This document shows positions 13,401 to 25,825 of a stretch of 64,000 bases of DNA, one piece after another (within the stretch, counting starts at the first letter, position 1; each line of letters begins with the position of its first letter). Both the position numbers and the translations under genes were made by a program. The notes below the pieces were generated by a model. That model was not told where the DNA came from. It made no database searches and saw only the letters and a list, made by a program, of their open reading frames with translations. The stretch comes from Aquila chrysaetos chrysaetos (taxonomy: Eukaryota > Chordata > Aves > Accipitriformes > Accipitridae). Location: assembly GCF_900496995.4 (NCBI RefSeq), contig NC_044011.1, forward strand, positions 10,758,041 to 10,822,040. The letters are read 5' to 3'.

Positions 13401-16400
13401 CTGGGGGGGTGACGGCTCTAGGGAGAGCTCAGAGCCCGATGCCACAGGCTGTTTTACAAAATGCTCCGTTATTTCATGCCGTTTCCTACCGGTGGTGCTG
13501 GCTGTGGTGCGCTGGCTTTTCCTAGCCATTTACAGCGACGGAGTGTGACAGAGGCCAGCCTCAACCTGCGCCTGTGCTCCAGCTCTGAACGCTGTTTAAC
13601 ACGAACCTTCGCACCATTATTTTCTGCTTCCAGCGGACGCTTGTGGAGTGACCCTGGGAGCACCGTTCCCCAAGAGGAACCCTCACACCTCCCTCCTAGC
13701 AGTCCCCAGGAATAACAGAGAGGTCTGAGCCCACGGTCTACAGGGTGAGTCAGCTCCCTGTTGAAGGTTAAGGTCACTCAGCACCTCACAAGCAGCTTGG
13801 CCCCTTGACAGATCAAAACCTTGGAGAGAAATATCAGGCTGATTGATAGATCAGCAGGGAGGGCTTCTTACAGGACCAGGTTTAAGAGCCCTGCACAGAA
13901 TTGCCCGTCAGAGAGCAAAACGTCCTCCGACACTTGCGATTGCTACTGAAGAAGACGGTCATGAGAGAGGACTCCCCCTCATAAGCCAAAACAGCCAAGG
14001 AGAGAATGGGAGAGTAAGTGCATTATCGTCTCTCCAGAATCATCAATAAATTAGCGTGAGAACAAAACTGAAAAGTGCATGTAATAACAAAACCTTTAGA
14101 GCAATGTCAAAATGAGACGATGCTTACACGGACATAAAATCCATAAGTAAAAACATTGTAGATCACTTAAAATCTGCTTGCCCCGATTTCAGTTGTCGAT
14201 TTCAGAGACCAAGGCCCAGATTTCTAACACCTATAAGGTGCATCGGGATTACAGCTCTCCCTGAGGGGAGAAATATTCTGGGAAATAGGAAAACACAGAA
14301 AAATTCTAAGAAACTATGAGCTCTTTCTGAAGAGATTAGTGACAATACGCTAACTGTACTCTCCTAAATTAGTCTTCCGCTTTGTTATTTTCTATGTATG
14401 TAAATAACTTCTGGTACAGATAAGCATTCTCAGACCTTTTCTGTTTGCTTGAGTAGCACCTAGCATTTAAGTCATCACCCTGCTAATGTCTTGCTTTTCG
14501 TTTGCAAACATAACCTTTAGAGGGGAATGTAACCTTTAAAAGAGAATTCCACACCCTGCAGAGATCTTTTTTTGATCCAAGCTGCCTGTCAGACCCACAT
14601 CACCCCTTCAGCTGTGACCTGGTCTGATTGTGCCTGATAGTTATCCCCATTTGCATCACTTGGAGGAAGAGCATCTTCGTCTGTTTACCCAGGATTTCGG
14701 CCTGTCTGCAGTTAGCCAGTAGTCCTCCTATATGACACTCCTCCAAAACATCTCCCATGTCCCTTACTAGCAGCTTTCACAAAAGGGAGCAGAGTGGTGC
14801 CTCCTCTCTCTTTCTGAATGGTCATATGCCCGTCCATGCATGGGCTGATGTATACACTCCTACCACACAGGCTGCTCCTATGCCCAGGCAGATGCAGTCC
14901 ACATTGCAAGGGGCTCACTGACCAGGAGCACTTCCATGCTAATATCCAGTGTCATCGAGGAGCAGAAGAGCTGTCCCTGTTAGTAACCATCTCCCACTGT
15001 GAGTAATAGGAGATCCCATTCCCTGAAAGTGCACGTTCTTCTCATGACATACCAAAAAAACCCCAGCATATGGTCTTTAAATGTCACAGACTACCCTCCC
15101 GTGATCAAACTTGGTTTCCAAAATTGGTAACATTGAGAATCAAAACCTCTAGGGCTCTCTATCTGTCTAGACCACAGCTGCCTGACTTTGGTTTTCTTTG
15201 TTTTCTTCCTGAATGTTCCAATTTGGCACCTCCAGGGAAGAAGAGCTATAGCTCACACCAATTGCAAATAAGCTGTAGAAGAGATGTGAGACCAGTGGCT
15301 CATTGCTGAGCATCACACAGCCCTCAGCAAGCCGGCACCCAGCTGAGGTTTCCCTCCAGAATAATCACCTCTACAGCTGCAATAGCACACCCCTGCTCCT
15401 TTTGCAAAATTTGGGACACATTTTGGACAAACAGATGCTGGGGTGAGCAGGGCTTACTGCCCAGTCCTCCCTATGCGTTTGTCGGTGTCTCTGTTCACAG
15501 TGTCCTCATTGTGCATGTTTATGCCGTGAAGTAAACATTTCTGCTTTCACTTGAATAAGCTCACCCAGGATAACAGAGCAGAAAGGGAATGTCACCACGT
15601 CCTGTTTTCAGTGCCTTTTCCTCCACAGACTTGAAATTTAATTGCTAAAACATTTACTGCAGTGGGGGGCGGGGCAGGAAGGATGTGGAAAAGGAAAGGA
15701 AAGCCTTAGGTTTTTTTGCCCCTGATCTTAAGCCTATTTGTTGACCTGTATAGCTCTGGCTACACCTAAACCTGTTAAAGCCTAGCTAGCCAGCTCCTCA
15801 TTTCAATCAAGCGGGTGAGCTAGCTCAGCTGGCCAGATCCAGCTAAGGGCATGTCCTCTTCCTCGGCCTTGCCATGCTCCCTGCTAAGCCCCCCACTGCA
15901 CAAGTGCATGCACCCAGCACAACCCCGCACCTCGTCTCTGCATTCAGTGCTGCACTCGCCTGCACAATTTCTGTCCTCTCTATGACAAAAAGCAATGTAT
16001 GCCTGGACACAGCCTCCTTCCATTTAGGGAGTTGGCTAAAAAAAGTTGTACTGCCCAAAGTGAGAAACAATCCACATCTGCGCTCCCTTCCTCTTAGCCT
16101 TGCCGATGAGCTGCCACCCTGAGCAGAAGTGAGGGGTTGCCAACAGAGAGAGGCAGCAGGAGCCAGCTCCTTCAGGACATCCCCTTCTATAGTGTTCTTA
16201 ACAGAGTGGGGAAAATCAGTCCCTTCCACCCTAAGGGCCTTGCAGTATGGGCAGGCATACACTCCTACCTGGAAATATATCCCTGTGATGACTGTTTTCC
16301 CACCCGCTGGAGGCTTGAACATCAACGTGAAATCCCAGTGCAGATTTACAGTAGCAGTGGCGTGGCTGGAAGGAACTATGCTGGTGCATTTTGCTAACCT

Positions 16401-19400
16401 CTAAAGCAGCAGCAAACTGCCTGAGCGAGATCTCCCTGGGAGAACGAAGAGGTTTTGCACTGGGCCTCCACTGTAGTTCATTAGTGGAGTAATCTCTATA
16501 GAAAGAAGTGGGAACTGGCTGAGATGGGAACAGAAGAAATGCTCGTACATGACTAATGACTGGGAAACACGGGGGCTGTGGCAACTGCTCATTTCTTCTT
16601 AGCCTTGGCAGAAGGCAAACATTTTCCATTTTAGTTTGACAAGCAGACTAATCGCAAACTTGTAATTCCTGGTACTTGAGGAGCCTTTGTGCACCAAGGA
16701 AGTCCCGAAACACTTCAGTACACCTACCCCTGCAGAAATGCATTTCTTTAAATGACAACATGTCATTAAAAGCTCCTCTAAATGCAGCAGCTTTGAGTAG
16801 GAGTTTGGAAGCATTTTACTCCCTGTTACAATTAAATTTCAAAATGGTGGATGAGACTCTTTGGTCAATAAAGAGATCTACAGTGATTCCTCAGCCCAAT
16901 TACAACAGCATATTGGGAGCCCACACACACGTTTTAAGTGGCATTCACACAAGTGGCCAAACAGAGGCTAGTTTACCCTTCCACTCCCAGTGACAAAGGG
17001 TTTAGGGCAATATTCATTGTTTAGGGAAACCTGGGGAGATGCAGACTGTTGCTGCATGTTCCTCATTTGTTGCTGGGCAGCTCTTCTCCATCTCTCTTAT
17101 CCTCTGGGCTGTTAAACTGCTATCTTTCACACATCCTTACTGCAACAAAACACCCTGCAAGCGCATGCAGAGGACAGGGAGAAATTACCTTTTTTTTCTC
17201 TTTCTGTCAAAGCTTCTGTCAGAGTGCGAAGGGACTAAGCAAGGACACTGTTCTTCTCCATGTCTTGTTTCAAGCTGAGCACTTAACAGGACAAATGGAG
17301 TCAGCCTTTAGCCCGCTCCCAGCACGCTGTGGCTCAAGGCCAGTGGAACGGCTTAGTTCTGAAAGCTTTGGAGGTTTCTCTCCTGTGCATGGCCCAAGGC
17401 CCAGCTGGTACCTTTGCATCCCTGCCACTCAGATCACCTGGGCTCATTGAGCCTCCTAGGACAGAAAACCTGTTCTGTCCTCCTTTTTTTCTTATGTCTA
17501 TCCATGGCCAAAGCAAGAGGGAGGCAGAGAAACTTACCATCTCCTAAAGGGGGGAAAACAGCAGCTATCCTAAAAACAATAAGAAAAACCAAGGCATGAA
17601 CCCTCAGCCAGTATCAGCTGGTTCGATGGCAGTCACAGAAACGTAGCCCCACTGGTGTAACCTGTGCAAGGAACTGCTCCAGCCCCTCTCATATGGGGAA
17701 AGCTTAGTTAGAGCTTCACAAAAAATTCAGCAATTGCTGCTCCCTCTGCTCCTCTGTCTGCCCTTTCTCCCTTTCCCTCCACTACTTATTATTAATCCCA
17801 CCATGATGGTGGAAATAAGACAGGGTACTGCCATGCCAATGACAATAATCACACTAGATCAACACTTTGAGGGTGAATTGCGTTGTTTATCGCCTTGCAG
17901 GAGGACAGCACAAGGACCAGCTGTGCTTTCTCCATCCTGAGCTTGTCTGCCATGTTATCTCCTGCTCTGAGGAACTGTAAAAACTCTGAGACAAACATTA
18001 TTGCTTTGCTTACAGGTTTCTCTGCAAATGCTGGCTGACTGTTATTTTCTGAGACAGCTGGCAAGCAGAGGAGTAAGAAGATTTATTCCCAGCAGGTGCA
18101 ATAGGATATGTTCAAATGATCATTTGTCCACCTCAGACCTCACACTTTGGCAACAAATTGTTGCCGGGTCTCAAAGTGACATCATCTACGGCGTGAAGAC
18201 TCGCTGCAGACAGGGCATATTGGAATCGGTCCCTTCTGCTGAACTCCTGCCAGCAAATAAGCCTGAAATATGCCAGCTGTGCTGTAGCTTCTGATGACCA
18301 TGTAGACTTCCCTCTTGCTTTCGTCCACCACCACAGGCCATTCAACCTGCAGACGCAATTGTAATTCACGCACATGCCTCTAGGAGTCATCACCGCCAAA
18401 AATGTTGGAATAAAATGGCTATCGCTTTGCAAGATATCACCAGCCACCCTTTTGCAGAGTGCTAGACTTTCTCCGCTGAGATGAAAGTACAAAGTGGCAA
18501 GCCCCAGCAGTATTAAAGGTCAAGTGACTCAGCCTTCAGCACAGTTTCCTGGGGAAATTAGGTTTATTGACTTCCGTATGTCCCGGGTATGTCCGTCCCT
18601 TACAAGGCTCACCCGGCAGGGGTTGGCAGGCAGCACGCATCCTACTTCAAGTGTTACGGAGTGCAGGGGGTGACCTGGGCTCTCTTCCAGACCCCCAGGC
18701 CAGAGCATGAGGCTGCAGCCCCCCCACTCCACCACAGTCCCCCCGCACCCCTGCTTTTCCTTCTTCTCCATCTGCTGCGCAGAAGGGCTGTCCTTTCCCG
18801 CCCTCCTCCCCTGTGAAAGGTGCTGCTGTCACCAGCCTTCCCTCCCGAGCAGCGCCAGCCACCTGCTACGACCAGCATCATTTCAGATGGCACCAGCTGG
18901 CATGAGCCAGGAATGGATTTAGCTCGATAATTACCCCCACAGCCTCCCTCTCCAAGCAAAATCTGAGAAGCCACTGGGTTCCCGTCCCGCCGCTGACGCA
19001 CGCAGCTGCGTCTTCCAGTGTCACAGGGTGCTGCGCGAGACCTGCTCAATTAAACGGGAGCAGATTGCTCTGGGCCAAGGTCCTCCGCGCAGATCCACCA
19101 CCTGCGACACCATTGCGTCGGAGGGGTCGCTGCCAAGTTTTACACATAGCGGAGGACTTTGCTGATATCTCGAAACCTTTACATCATCCCAGCTCCAGTT
19201 TGCTCAACTCTAACTCAGGCACCACAGTGCTGGGCTGTGTGTGCAGCACCGGTGGACAACTCCGCCTCTGATCTGGATTGCCCTCACAGAAAAGCCTGAC
19301 CTAAAGCAATGGAGCACAGAGACCCTTAGGCATGTCACTGCAGAAGTAGGGACCTCCTTTCAGAGCCTGCTAGACATCAAAAGAAGATCTTAAAAGGCAA

Positions 19401-22400
19401 TCTTTAGCAGTGCTTTGTTGCCTGTCACTAGACCAAGCTAACTGGCTTTGCCACGTGTTGCTCCTGTGATGATTTCTTAATAAATTTTACTGTTCTCCTC
19501 AAATGCTGAAGGAGGAAAGCCCTGGTACATTCTCCCAGCACCCCACTGTACCCCAGCACTGAGACTCAGGAGTCCTGCAGCAGCAGGTGATGCAGCAGGC
19601 ATCCCAGGTACTGCTTACAAAGCAGTGGGTGCTTTTTATCAGTCCACATTCCTCCTTTTTCCTCTGCTTCCTTCTGCTGATGCTACTGTGAACACCTTCA
19701 CAGAAGATAGCTAGGATGAGAGTGGCCAGTGAGCAATGTGCTCCAGTCACGCACAAATCAGAGCAACAAAGTCAGGTACTGCAATAGCTTTCATTTCACA
19801 ACTCCTCATAAATCAGTTCCTCCAGCCATATGATTTAGCTTCTTTAGGGTGCTCAGAACTGATTGCAATAGCCTGTGGATTGGCTGCCAGACCTGCTCTG
19901 TGATACGACACCTTTTTCCAGCGAAGGCTTTACATGCCTGCATTTGCCCTCTGCCACGCTGCAAATCTACACCAGATCTGTGCTTGCCATAGGCCTGGAA
20001 GAAGTCCTTCAGTATCCTGACTTTTTTCTTTTTTTTTCCCCCTTCTCTCTCTTTCTCCCTGAACATATGTCCTTCAGATTGTCATATAACTAATCCTTTT
20101 AACTTTGTCTCCCTGGTCACTTCCACTGTTGATTCAGCCAGACATAAAGTGCCAGAAATCTTAAGATAGTTCAAAGAAACAGAAACATTTCTGCACACAT
20201 GGACAAAATGAAACATTTACAAGTAGACACATGAGAAAAGACATCTCTGGTGATTAAACAGAGCACAAATCTGCTTAAATTGAGTCATGATTCGTTAGAG
20301 CCTCAGCTGAGCGAAAGGAGACTAAACTAAATCAGGGATTTAAATTGTCTTTGCTGGACGTATAACACATTAATAAGATACCAAGCTCCTTTTAATAGCT
20401 GAACTCAACGCAACTGAGCCAGGATGTGATGCCACAAGCTTCCTTTTTAGATGAAGAAACCAAGCCTCACGGGATGTGATTTATCCAGCAAATGTTGCAA
20501 AACTTGGAACAGGACGCAAATGCCCCAGGTCACAGCCCAGCACCCTCCGGCCGAGGTGCACCCAGCCAGCAAGAGTCCCTCTGGGAGCTGCAGTGACGGT
20601 GTTGATGGGACCTGCTGCCCTGGCACAGGGGACAGAGAGTCTCAGCCTGTCGCTCCTTGCAGACTGTTACTGCCTGGTTTTCCTAACGTGCACCTTTGGG
20701 AGCACAGGTGGGGAGCGCTTCCCCAAGCATCCCTTCATCCCTCCTCCCTCCCTTGGCCCTGGAGGGTCTCCCCAGGAGAAGAGAGGAAGAAGGTGCAGAT
20801 GGACGAGGTGTCTGCCAGAGAACATTGAACCTTTCACTCCCATTTATTGCTGCAACACAAACACTGGTTTCCTTTTCTCCTAGTACGCAGTGGCTCAACA
20901 CTGCTGGAAAATCACAGTGGCTTTGCTAGATACACAAACTGCTGCCATAAACGGACTCTGAGCACAATCTTACGGACACAACTTACATGCTTTCACCAAC
21001 CGCAAGGCTGATGGAAAAAAAAAAGGAAAAACAGAAGAAAAGGAATCTCTATATTTTTATTTTTAAGCTCTGAGGGGAACGGCTAGCACAGACTGCCCAG
21101 GTAAAAGACACCATGACCTAACCCCTTGCCATCCCCTAGCAGAGATACCTCGGAGGCAGCGGCATAACCTTCCCACTATGGTCACCTCCAGCAGTTCGCT
21201 CTGGAGCCAGGCTGCAGCTCCCAGGCAGCAATCGTCCTCCTGCCCACCCAGCCCTGGCTGCCCCTGCCAGCACAGTCAGTACTGTGACATACGTCATTCC
21301 CAGGGACCAAAGTTTGACACCAGCTCCCTGCATGTCACTTGCGGCCCTCCAAGCAGCCTTGATTTCGGCAACTGCACACAAAAGCCAGTTCTGAACCTTT
21401 GCTCTAGGGCCAGGCAGGCGCTCTCATTTATCTTCTCCTGAGCATAGATCCTGGCTAAAGCTGATCAGGTCAGACGCGCTGCTCAGGGCACAAAGCTGCT
21501 GCTCCGAAGAGCCTGAAGCCTACAAGCAGATCCAGTGGTCCCAGCCGGATGGGGGAAGGATGGTGAATTGAAAGGTTGGGATAGGCACCCCTTTTCAGTT
21601 CGGTGTTTGCTCAGGGCTTTGCCTGCTCTGCCCTGCTCCGTGTTTCGGAGGGCACTGCTCCAGTGCAAGAAGCACCCAGTTAAAAACCACAGCGGGAGGC
21701 TCATGAGACAGGCAGAAGCCAGGGCCCATGGCTGTGCTAGCACATTTTGCAGTGCACCTTGACGATTTCCTAGACAACCCCTCTAAGCACACTTCATATT
21801 GTTCATCACTGCATGGGTGAGAGTTACTGTCAGGCTGACCTTAAAATGTACACACTCCTAGTGTGCAGAGTGTATGCTGGAGCCAGACCACAGCACATCC
21901 ATGGCACAATTACAGATTACACAGAGGATCTCCTAGGAAAGCATCTTAAATGGCCTTTTGCAGACTCATTAAAAAGCCACTACATTTGCCAGCGCTTACC
22001 ACTAGTAGTAATAGTCTGCGGTTCTCTGATGCTGACATTTCAGGAAAAGCTGAATGATAGCTTTGGGCAAAAATCTTTGTTTGCTTTTTCTTTAGTAAGC
22101 ACAATCATTTCTGCTGACTCCTGTCAGATCTCAGAAGGGCAGTCTGCCACCAATTTTTTTATTACCTGCAGACTTAAATGCTCACTACTGGAAATAGAGA
22201 GAACAGATAACATACAGTGATCCAGATCATCAAGTGGTATCAGTCAGCTACACTTGGAGTTTACACCACCAAAGTCGCTGGCCCAAAACTGAGCACCAGA
22301 AGCCTCAGCTGCAAGGACTTAACTCTTTATTTTAATCAGACATTCCTCTAGTGACAGAGCAGTCTTTGTGTGGGGTGCTTGGCTTTGGAGACCCACCCTT

Positions 22401-23020
22401 CAGATCAGCTCACCTTTCCCTAAAAGCTTGACGCTGACACTTGATCGTACTCATTATCCCAATTTGCTTGTGACTCGGAACAAAACAAATGCAGAAAGGA
22501 AACCCAGCCACCAAAGCAACAACCCTTGCAGCAGCAGTCCCATTTTGCTGCTGCAATCCCACACCGGGATGGAAGCCGCTGATTAGAGGACGGGGATTTT
22601 CCTTACCTCACTGACGATGGAGGAGTGGGGCTGTTCATACACCCAGTTATCATGGCACGGGGTGAGCGGCAGGTTGCCCGCGCTGTGATTGCCGTAGGGG
22701 ACGAGCAGGCTGGCACAGCTGACGGAGGCGTCCCACGCGATGTCCAGCCTCTCGCACTCCCCGCCGGAGGACCCGTTCCCCAGGCGCAGGGGCAGTACCG
22801 TGAAGTTTCGTTCCTCTTCTAGCGTCCAGCCACATCGTTCGCTTAATTCAGCTGCCCCAGGGATCCTGCACCAGTAGTTGTCAGGTGCCTGCCCAAGGAA
22901 AACCACGCTGGCGAACAGGAAAGAAAAAGTTACGCCTGTCTGGCAAAGGAGGAAGAAGACCCTCTTTTGAAATCTTCCAAACTCCCCGGCTTCCTTCAAA
23001 ACCTCATCGAAGGATGGCAT
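4307..23020 (-). CDS. SLC22A3: SLC22A3 (OCT3), exons 1-5 of the organic cation transporter 3 gene, partial
   Basis: OCT3 is a plasma-membrane major facilitator carrier that moves organic cations such as monoamines, driven by the electrochemical gradient (family knowledge). Five coding exons on the minus strand join in phase to 957 nt (319 codons), about 57% of the 556 residues of human OCT3: 22607-23020, 10653-10756, 8532-8686, 5437-5602 and 4307-4424. All visible splice sites are AG/GT. The start [18 protein letters not shown] is typical of OCT3 rather than OCT1 or OCT2. Signatures seen are the glycosylated extracellular loop, the MFS motif ADRYGR at the exon 2/3 join and PESPRWL in exon 5. 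No stop or frameshift occurs. Exons 6 onwards are off the left edge. It is divergent from the SLC22A2-like pseudogene, as in mammals. The gene appears functional as far as seen. Confidence 0.95.
4425..5436 (-). other. SLC22A3 intron 4
   Basis: About 1 kb, from donor GTAACG to acceptor TTAACAG. It contains a short (CA)n run at 4820-4833. No other feature is seen. Confidence 0.75.
5437..5602 (-). CDS. SLC22A3: SLC22A3 exon 4 (TM5-TM6), one codon short
   Basis: This exon is 166 nt between acceptor CTCAG and donor GTAACG. It encodes residues about 225-280: [18 protein letters not shown], the [17 protein letters not shown] segment and the [11 protein letters not shown] end, with the Trp codon split TG|G. 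The usual exon is 169 nt with two consecutive Arg after Gln (QRRIVG). Here only one Arg codon is present, an in-frame loss of 3 nt in the cytoplasmic turn before TM5. The frame and both splice sites are otherwise intact. Confidence 0.95.
5603..8531 (-). other. SLC22A3 intron 3
   Basis: About 2.9 kb of intron. It carries a possible ancient interspersed repeat near 5700-5795 (separate entry), and otherwise nothing recognisable is seen. Confidence 0.7.
5700..5795. repeat. Possible ancient amniote interspersed repeat remnant
   Basis: The segment around GTCTGTCTAGCCCAGCGTCT followed by TGCCTTCAGCAGTG resembles a widespread old reptile and bird repeat whose core reads like 'CATCTAGCCCAGTATCCTGTCTTC'. 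The match is short and recognised from memory only, so the family name is left open. The setting, an intron next to an intact exon, fits an old neutral insertion. Confidence 0.4.
8532..8686 (-). CDS. SLC22A3: SLC22A3 exon 3 (TM3-TM4)
   Basis: This exon is 155 nt between acceptor TTTTTCAACAG and donor GTGAGAG. It encodes residues about 173-224: [15 protein letters not shown], then [14 protein letters not shown] and [17 protein letters not shown]. Nearly every residue of the [18 protein letters not shown] block is typical of OCT3, which makes this the most diagnostic exon for the orthologue call. The exon ends one base into a Val codon (G|TG), matching the phase of exon 4. Confidence 0.97.
8687..10652 (-). 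other. SLC22A3 intron 2
   Basis: About 2 kb of AT-rich intron bounded by GTACTG and a pyrimidine-rich tract ending CAACAG. Nothing recognisable lies inside. Confidence 0.75.
10653..10756 (-). CDS. SLC22A3: SLC22A3 exon 2 (TM2)
   Basis: This exon is 104 nt, the same length deduced for exon 2 of the OCT family, between acceptor CAG (10757-10759) and donor GTACTG. It encodes residues 139-173: [13 protein letters not shown] followed by TM2 and GYAADR, with the last Arg codon split AG|A across the junction. The exon begins YN where OCT3 usually has FD. The Cys of LVC is the sixth loop cysteine. The ADR here and YGR in exon 3 together build the major facilitator loop 2-3 motif. Confidence 0.95.
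13000..13560. promoter_or_regulatory. CpG-rich patch inside SLC22A3 intron 1
   Basis: This stretch is much richer in G, C and CpG than the rest of the intron, with several CGCG and GCGC tetramers around 13250-13310. It could be an intronic CpG island, an alternative or non-coding promoter, or an enhancer. Open frames on both strands here are composition artefacts and show no known domain. A regulatory role is inferred from composition only. Confidence 0.3.
18560..19130. promoter_or_regulatory. Second GC- and CpG-rich patch in SLC22A3 intron 1
   Basis: A GC-rich block with CCCGCC-like stretches and several CpGs near 18960-19130 (for example the segment with GTCCCGCCGCTGACGCACGC). It lies about 3.5 kb downstream of SLC22A3 exon 1 in the direction of transcription. 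There is no coding similarity. It could be regulatory; the evidence is composition only. Confidence 0.25.
22607..23020 (-). CDS. SLC22A3: SLC22A3 exon 1 (start codon, TM1, extracellular loop)
   Basis: This exon has 414 nt encoding residues 1-138 and ends in phase 0 before the donor GTAAGG. The start is the ATG at 23018-23020, with A at -3, because the protein then begins MPSFDEVLK as in other OCT3 proteins. An in-frame ATG seven codons upstream (23041) is a less likely alternative. Residues about 20-43 form TM1, ending VVFLG. The large extracellular loop follows, with the expected cysteines (YWC, RCGW, GGEC, VSC, TPC) and three N-glycosylation sequons (NFT, NGS, NHS). The exon ends with the family-typical SSIVSE. 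The first coding exon lies in CpG-rich DNA. Confidence 0.96.
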
Positions 23021-23330
23021 TATGTGAGGCGCTCTGTCCACTTGCAGCAGTCCAAGAGATGGCAGAGTTTGCTTTCACACTTGGCAACGACTGCTGGCGC
23101 TTCCTATAAATGTGACCGTCTCGCCTCCCCTCGCTCCGCTCTTCTCATGTGCGCGCACACGCGCGCACACACGGAGACACGCGGGTGTGCAACGCCGCCG
23201 GTAGCATGAGCGGAGCCAGAACAGGGCAAAGCTGCAGGCAGGCATGCAGACGCGCGCCCAAGCACACACGCGGAGGCTCAGGGCATGTCAAGTGGCGTGG
23301 GGCTTACACACAGCCGGGGAGGAGTGCGAT
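22640..23330 (-). promoter_or_regulatory. CpG-rich promoter region over SLC22A3 exon 1
   Basis: CpG density rises across exon 1 and its 5' flank. Alternating CA/CG runs lie at about 23150-23180, and clusters such as ACGCGCGCCC lie near 23250. This is what a CpG-island promoter of a vertebrate gene looks like and agrees with the start codon at 23020. I see no TATA box placed well for the minus strand, so dispersed initiation is likely. The transcription start cannot be fixed from sequence alone. Confidence 0.6.
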
Positions 23331-25640
23331 TTAAAGTGCACAAACATATTGTAGGAGAGGAGGGGCGTGCATTTCCTATTCATCCCGAATGTTAAACAGA
23401 TTATGTAATAAACCCGGTTAACTCCTTCAGGGCAGGCGAGCTGCAAATGCCAGCTCCCACCGCGGCTGTGATAAATTAATAGGTGCAAGGATAAAGCAGA
23501 GAGTTAAATGGGAGAGAGTGCAGAAGCTGTTGCAAAAAGCAACAGTGAGTGATGCAGCCTCTCTGCTGGATGGCAGGGGCAGGAGGAAAGTTGTTTCAAA
23601 GAGAGCTATAAAGTCTTTCCTTCAGCAAATAGAAATGAATACTGCGGCAACGTTTAATTACTTCCCCAAAGCGCTACTTCTCCATCTGTACAGATTTAAT
23701 TTGCAAGAGTCTTTCCTTTCTGTAGTGTAAATAAAGTGAGGCTCACAAACTGCATCAGTCCAAAACCCCGGATTTTTTTTAAAAGTTGGACCTACCTGTT
23801 CAAGAAGGCTTTTATATGATCTTGTTAATTTTAATTTCACAAAGTCTTCCAAATATTTAAAAGAGAAATGACTAGGTTTTGTTCCTCAAAAATGAATAGA
23901 AAACAAGTTATTTCACTTTTCTGTGAAAAAAGCTGTTTCTCTGAGTGGGGGGAGAAGGGAAGGGGGAGCCAGGACTGGGGTGCATTTTGTGTGCACATAA
24001 GCGCATCATGTGCAGAATTCCCTGAATCAAATCAGACATGCAACGGCAGGCGTTTTGCACTTTGTTCAGGATCATGGGGTCCATGGGCACCCTATTCTTT
24101 TGCGAGAAGGAGCACAGGGACAGCACCTATCAAAGATGTCTCCTGTAATCCCTTGTCTCTGGTTACCTACAGCTTTGACCATGGATGCCTATGGTTTTGA
24201 AGTGAAGTACGATTTCTAAAACAGATCCAGACGAAGGAAGGCTTTGATTACTATACAGACTATCTGACGCGGACTTTGTAGCAGACGTGAAGACTGATGC
24301 TGTGGTGTGAGCTTGGCAAAGATGCGCGTTGCTAGGTATACGTGCTGCTGTGCTTGCATCAGGAGACGCTTTTGAGGGAATTTTTTTTGACTCCTGGTTA
24401 CCCTGTTTTGCAATAATCAAGCTCAGAGGCCATGAACACATCACCTTTGGGTCCAGGTCTGTGTCTGAGGAGACGGAGCACTGTCTGATGGCTGGTTTCA
24501 AACAAGAGAAGCTCTTTTATCCCAACAGGGCTAACTGGGGGGTCAATCATGCTGAGATGTCAAAGGTGAGATGGTTTATCCTGCCTGACAGCTTCCAGCA
24601 ACTGGGGAGGAGATTGTCTCTGTAAGGACCACCACAAAGACAAATAAATGGGGACAGAGCCTGATAATCAGCATATGCACTGCTCTCACAGCTCTGCTCG
24701 AAGGTGTATTAAACCTCCATTGCTCCTCAAGACTTAGCCCAATAAAAAATGTTGCTTTTATCCCTGTTGGGTATTAGTTCAATTGTGAATCATAAGGGTT
24801 AGTCCCCTGTAAGCCATGCACCAATGTAGCTGTGCTCAGCATTTTACCTGCTTCAGAAACCCGTTGGTGCAACTACCACTGCCACCTTTTAGCTAATCAG
24901 TGGAGCTAGACCAGATTCGGTTGAGTGAGACATCAGTCCACTATTGTAACATTGCTTCTGGAGCTACTTTCTTTCCCAAAAGAAAGCATGGTCTAGTAGC
25001 TGGTTGTCAAAATTTCACATATTTCATCCATTATGCTCTTGTCATGCACAGCATGTGCATCGCAGTCTGCCAGACCTGAAGCCAGAAAACCTAGCAGCTG
25101 GGAGAGATGAGTGCTAATGTCACAGCAGCAGACATCTGGGAGTCTTCCTAACATTCCCCTCAGTTACACTGCTGGTCATACACATGAATAGTCATTCAGT
25201 AAAATCAGTTCAACTGTCTGGCATAGGTGATGTCAAAGTGACCTTCGTTCCTCAGCGTTCACCCATGTTTTCATTTCTTTGTCCAAACATGGCTTGTCAA
25301 TATTTGCCACCCTATCAGTGTGCTGCAAGACTCCAGTTTGTCAAAGAAATCTAAAACATCCCAGTGACAGATGCATGAGAGTGTGCATTAGTGCATGTAT
25401 TCTACAGCAAGCAGTTAGCAGTTCCCAGCTTCCCTGAGGTTTTCCTGGAACTTCAGTTCCGCATGCTGCGAGAGCTGAACACAGCTAAGGATGGGAAGAC
25501 AATGGGTTTGTATACAAAGCCTGCAACTGTAACCTCTTGAAAGAATGCCTTTAAATCTTTGAGGACAGATCTCAGGGTCAAACCAGCATTTTAAACATTT
25601 TATCCTATACATACAGTAAAAACTGATGCTCTTTGATACT

Positions 25641-25825
25641 GGGAAAGAAGGAAGGGAAGAAAGAGCCAGGGGAGATGTTGACTGATGAAGAAGGCAGAAG
25701 CAGTAAAAATAGATGCAGAGAAGAAAACAGAAAGAGGGAGGGGGAAGAGTGGGAAGGCAGCAAGCCAGGGAAAGAGCAGAGGCAGAAGTGGTGATGAAAG
25801 GGGAGCAGAGGAGAAAGAGATACAG
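25641..25825 (+). repeat. Purine-rich (GGAA/GAGA) low-complexity tract
   Basis: About 185 nt made mostly of A and G in imperfect GGAA, GAAAG and GGGAAG units. This is simple, non-coding low-complexity DNA. The frames open across it on both strands only reflect its composition. Confidence 0.7.

Larger units (their letters stand above)
10757..22606 (-). other. SLC22A3 intron 1 (11.9 kb)
   Basis: A long first intron between GT at the end of exon 1 and CAG before exon 2. It contains a purine-rich tract at 10847-10888 and two GC- and CpG-rich patches listed separately (about 13000-13560 and 18560-19130). I see no coding exon, RNA gene or clear transposable element in the rest. Many short open frames on both strands lack similarity to known proteins and are treated as chance. 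Confidence 0.7.

Noticed and set aside
15843-16629. Minus-strand frames of 130-160 codons in SLC22A3 intron 1
   Set aside because: No recognisable domain, and several frames are open at the same place. Treated as chance.
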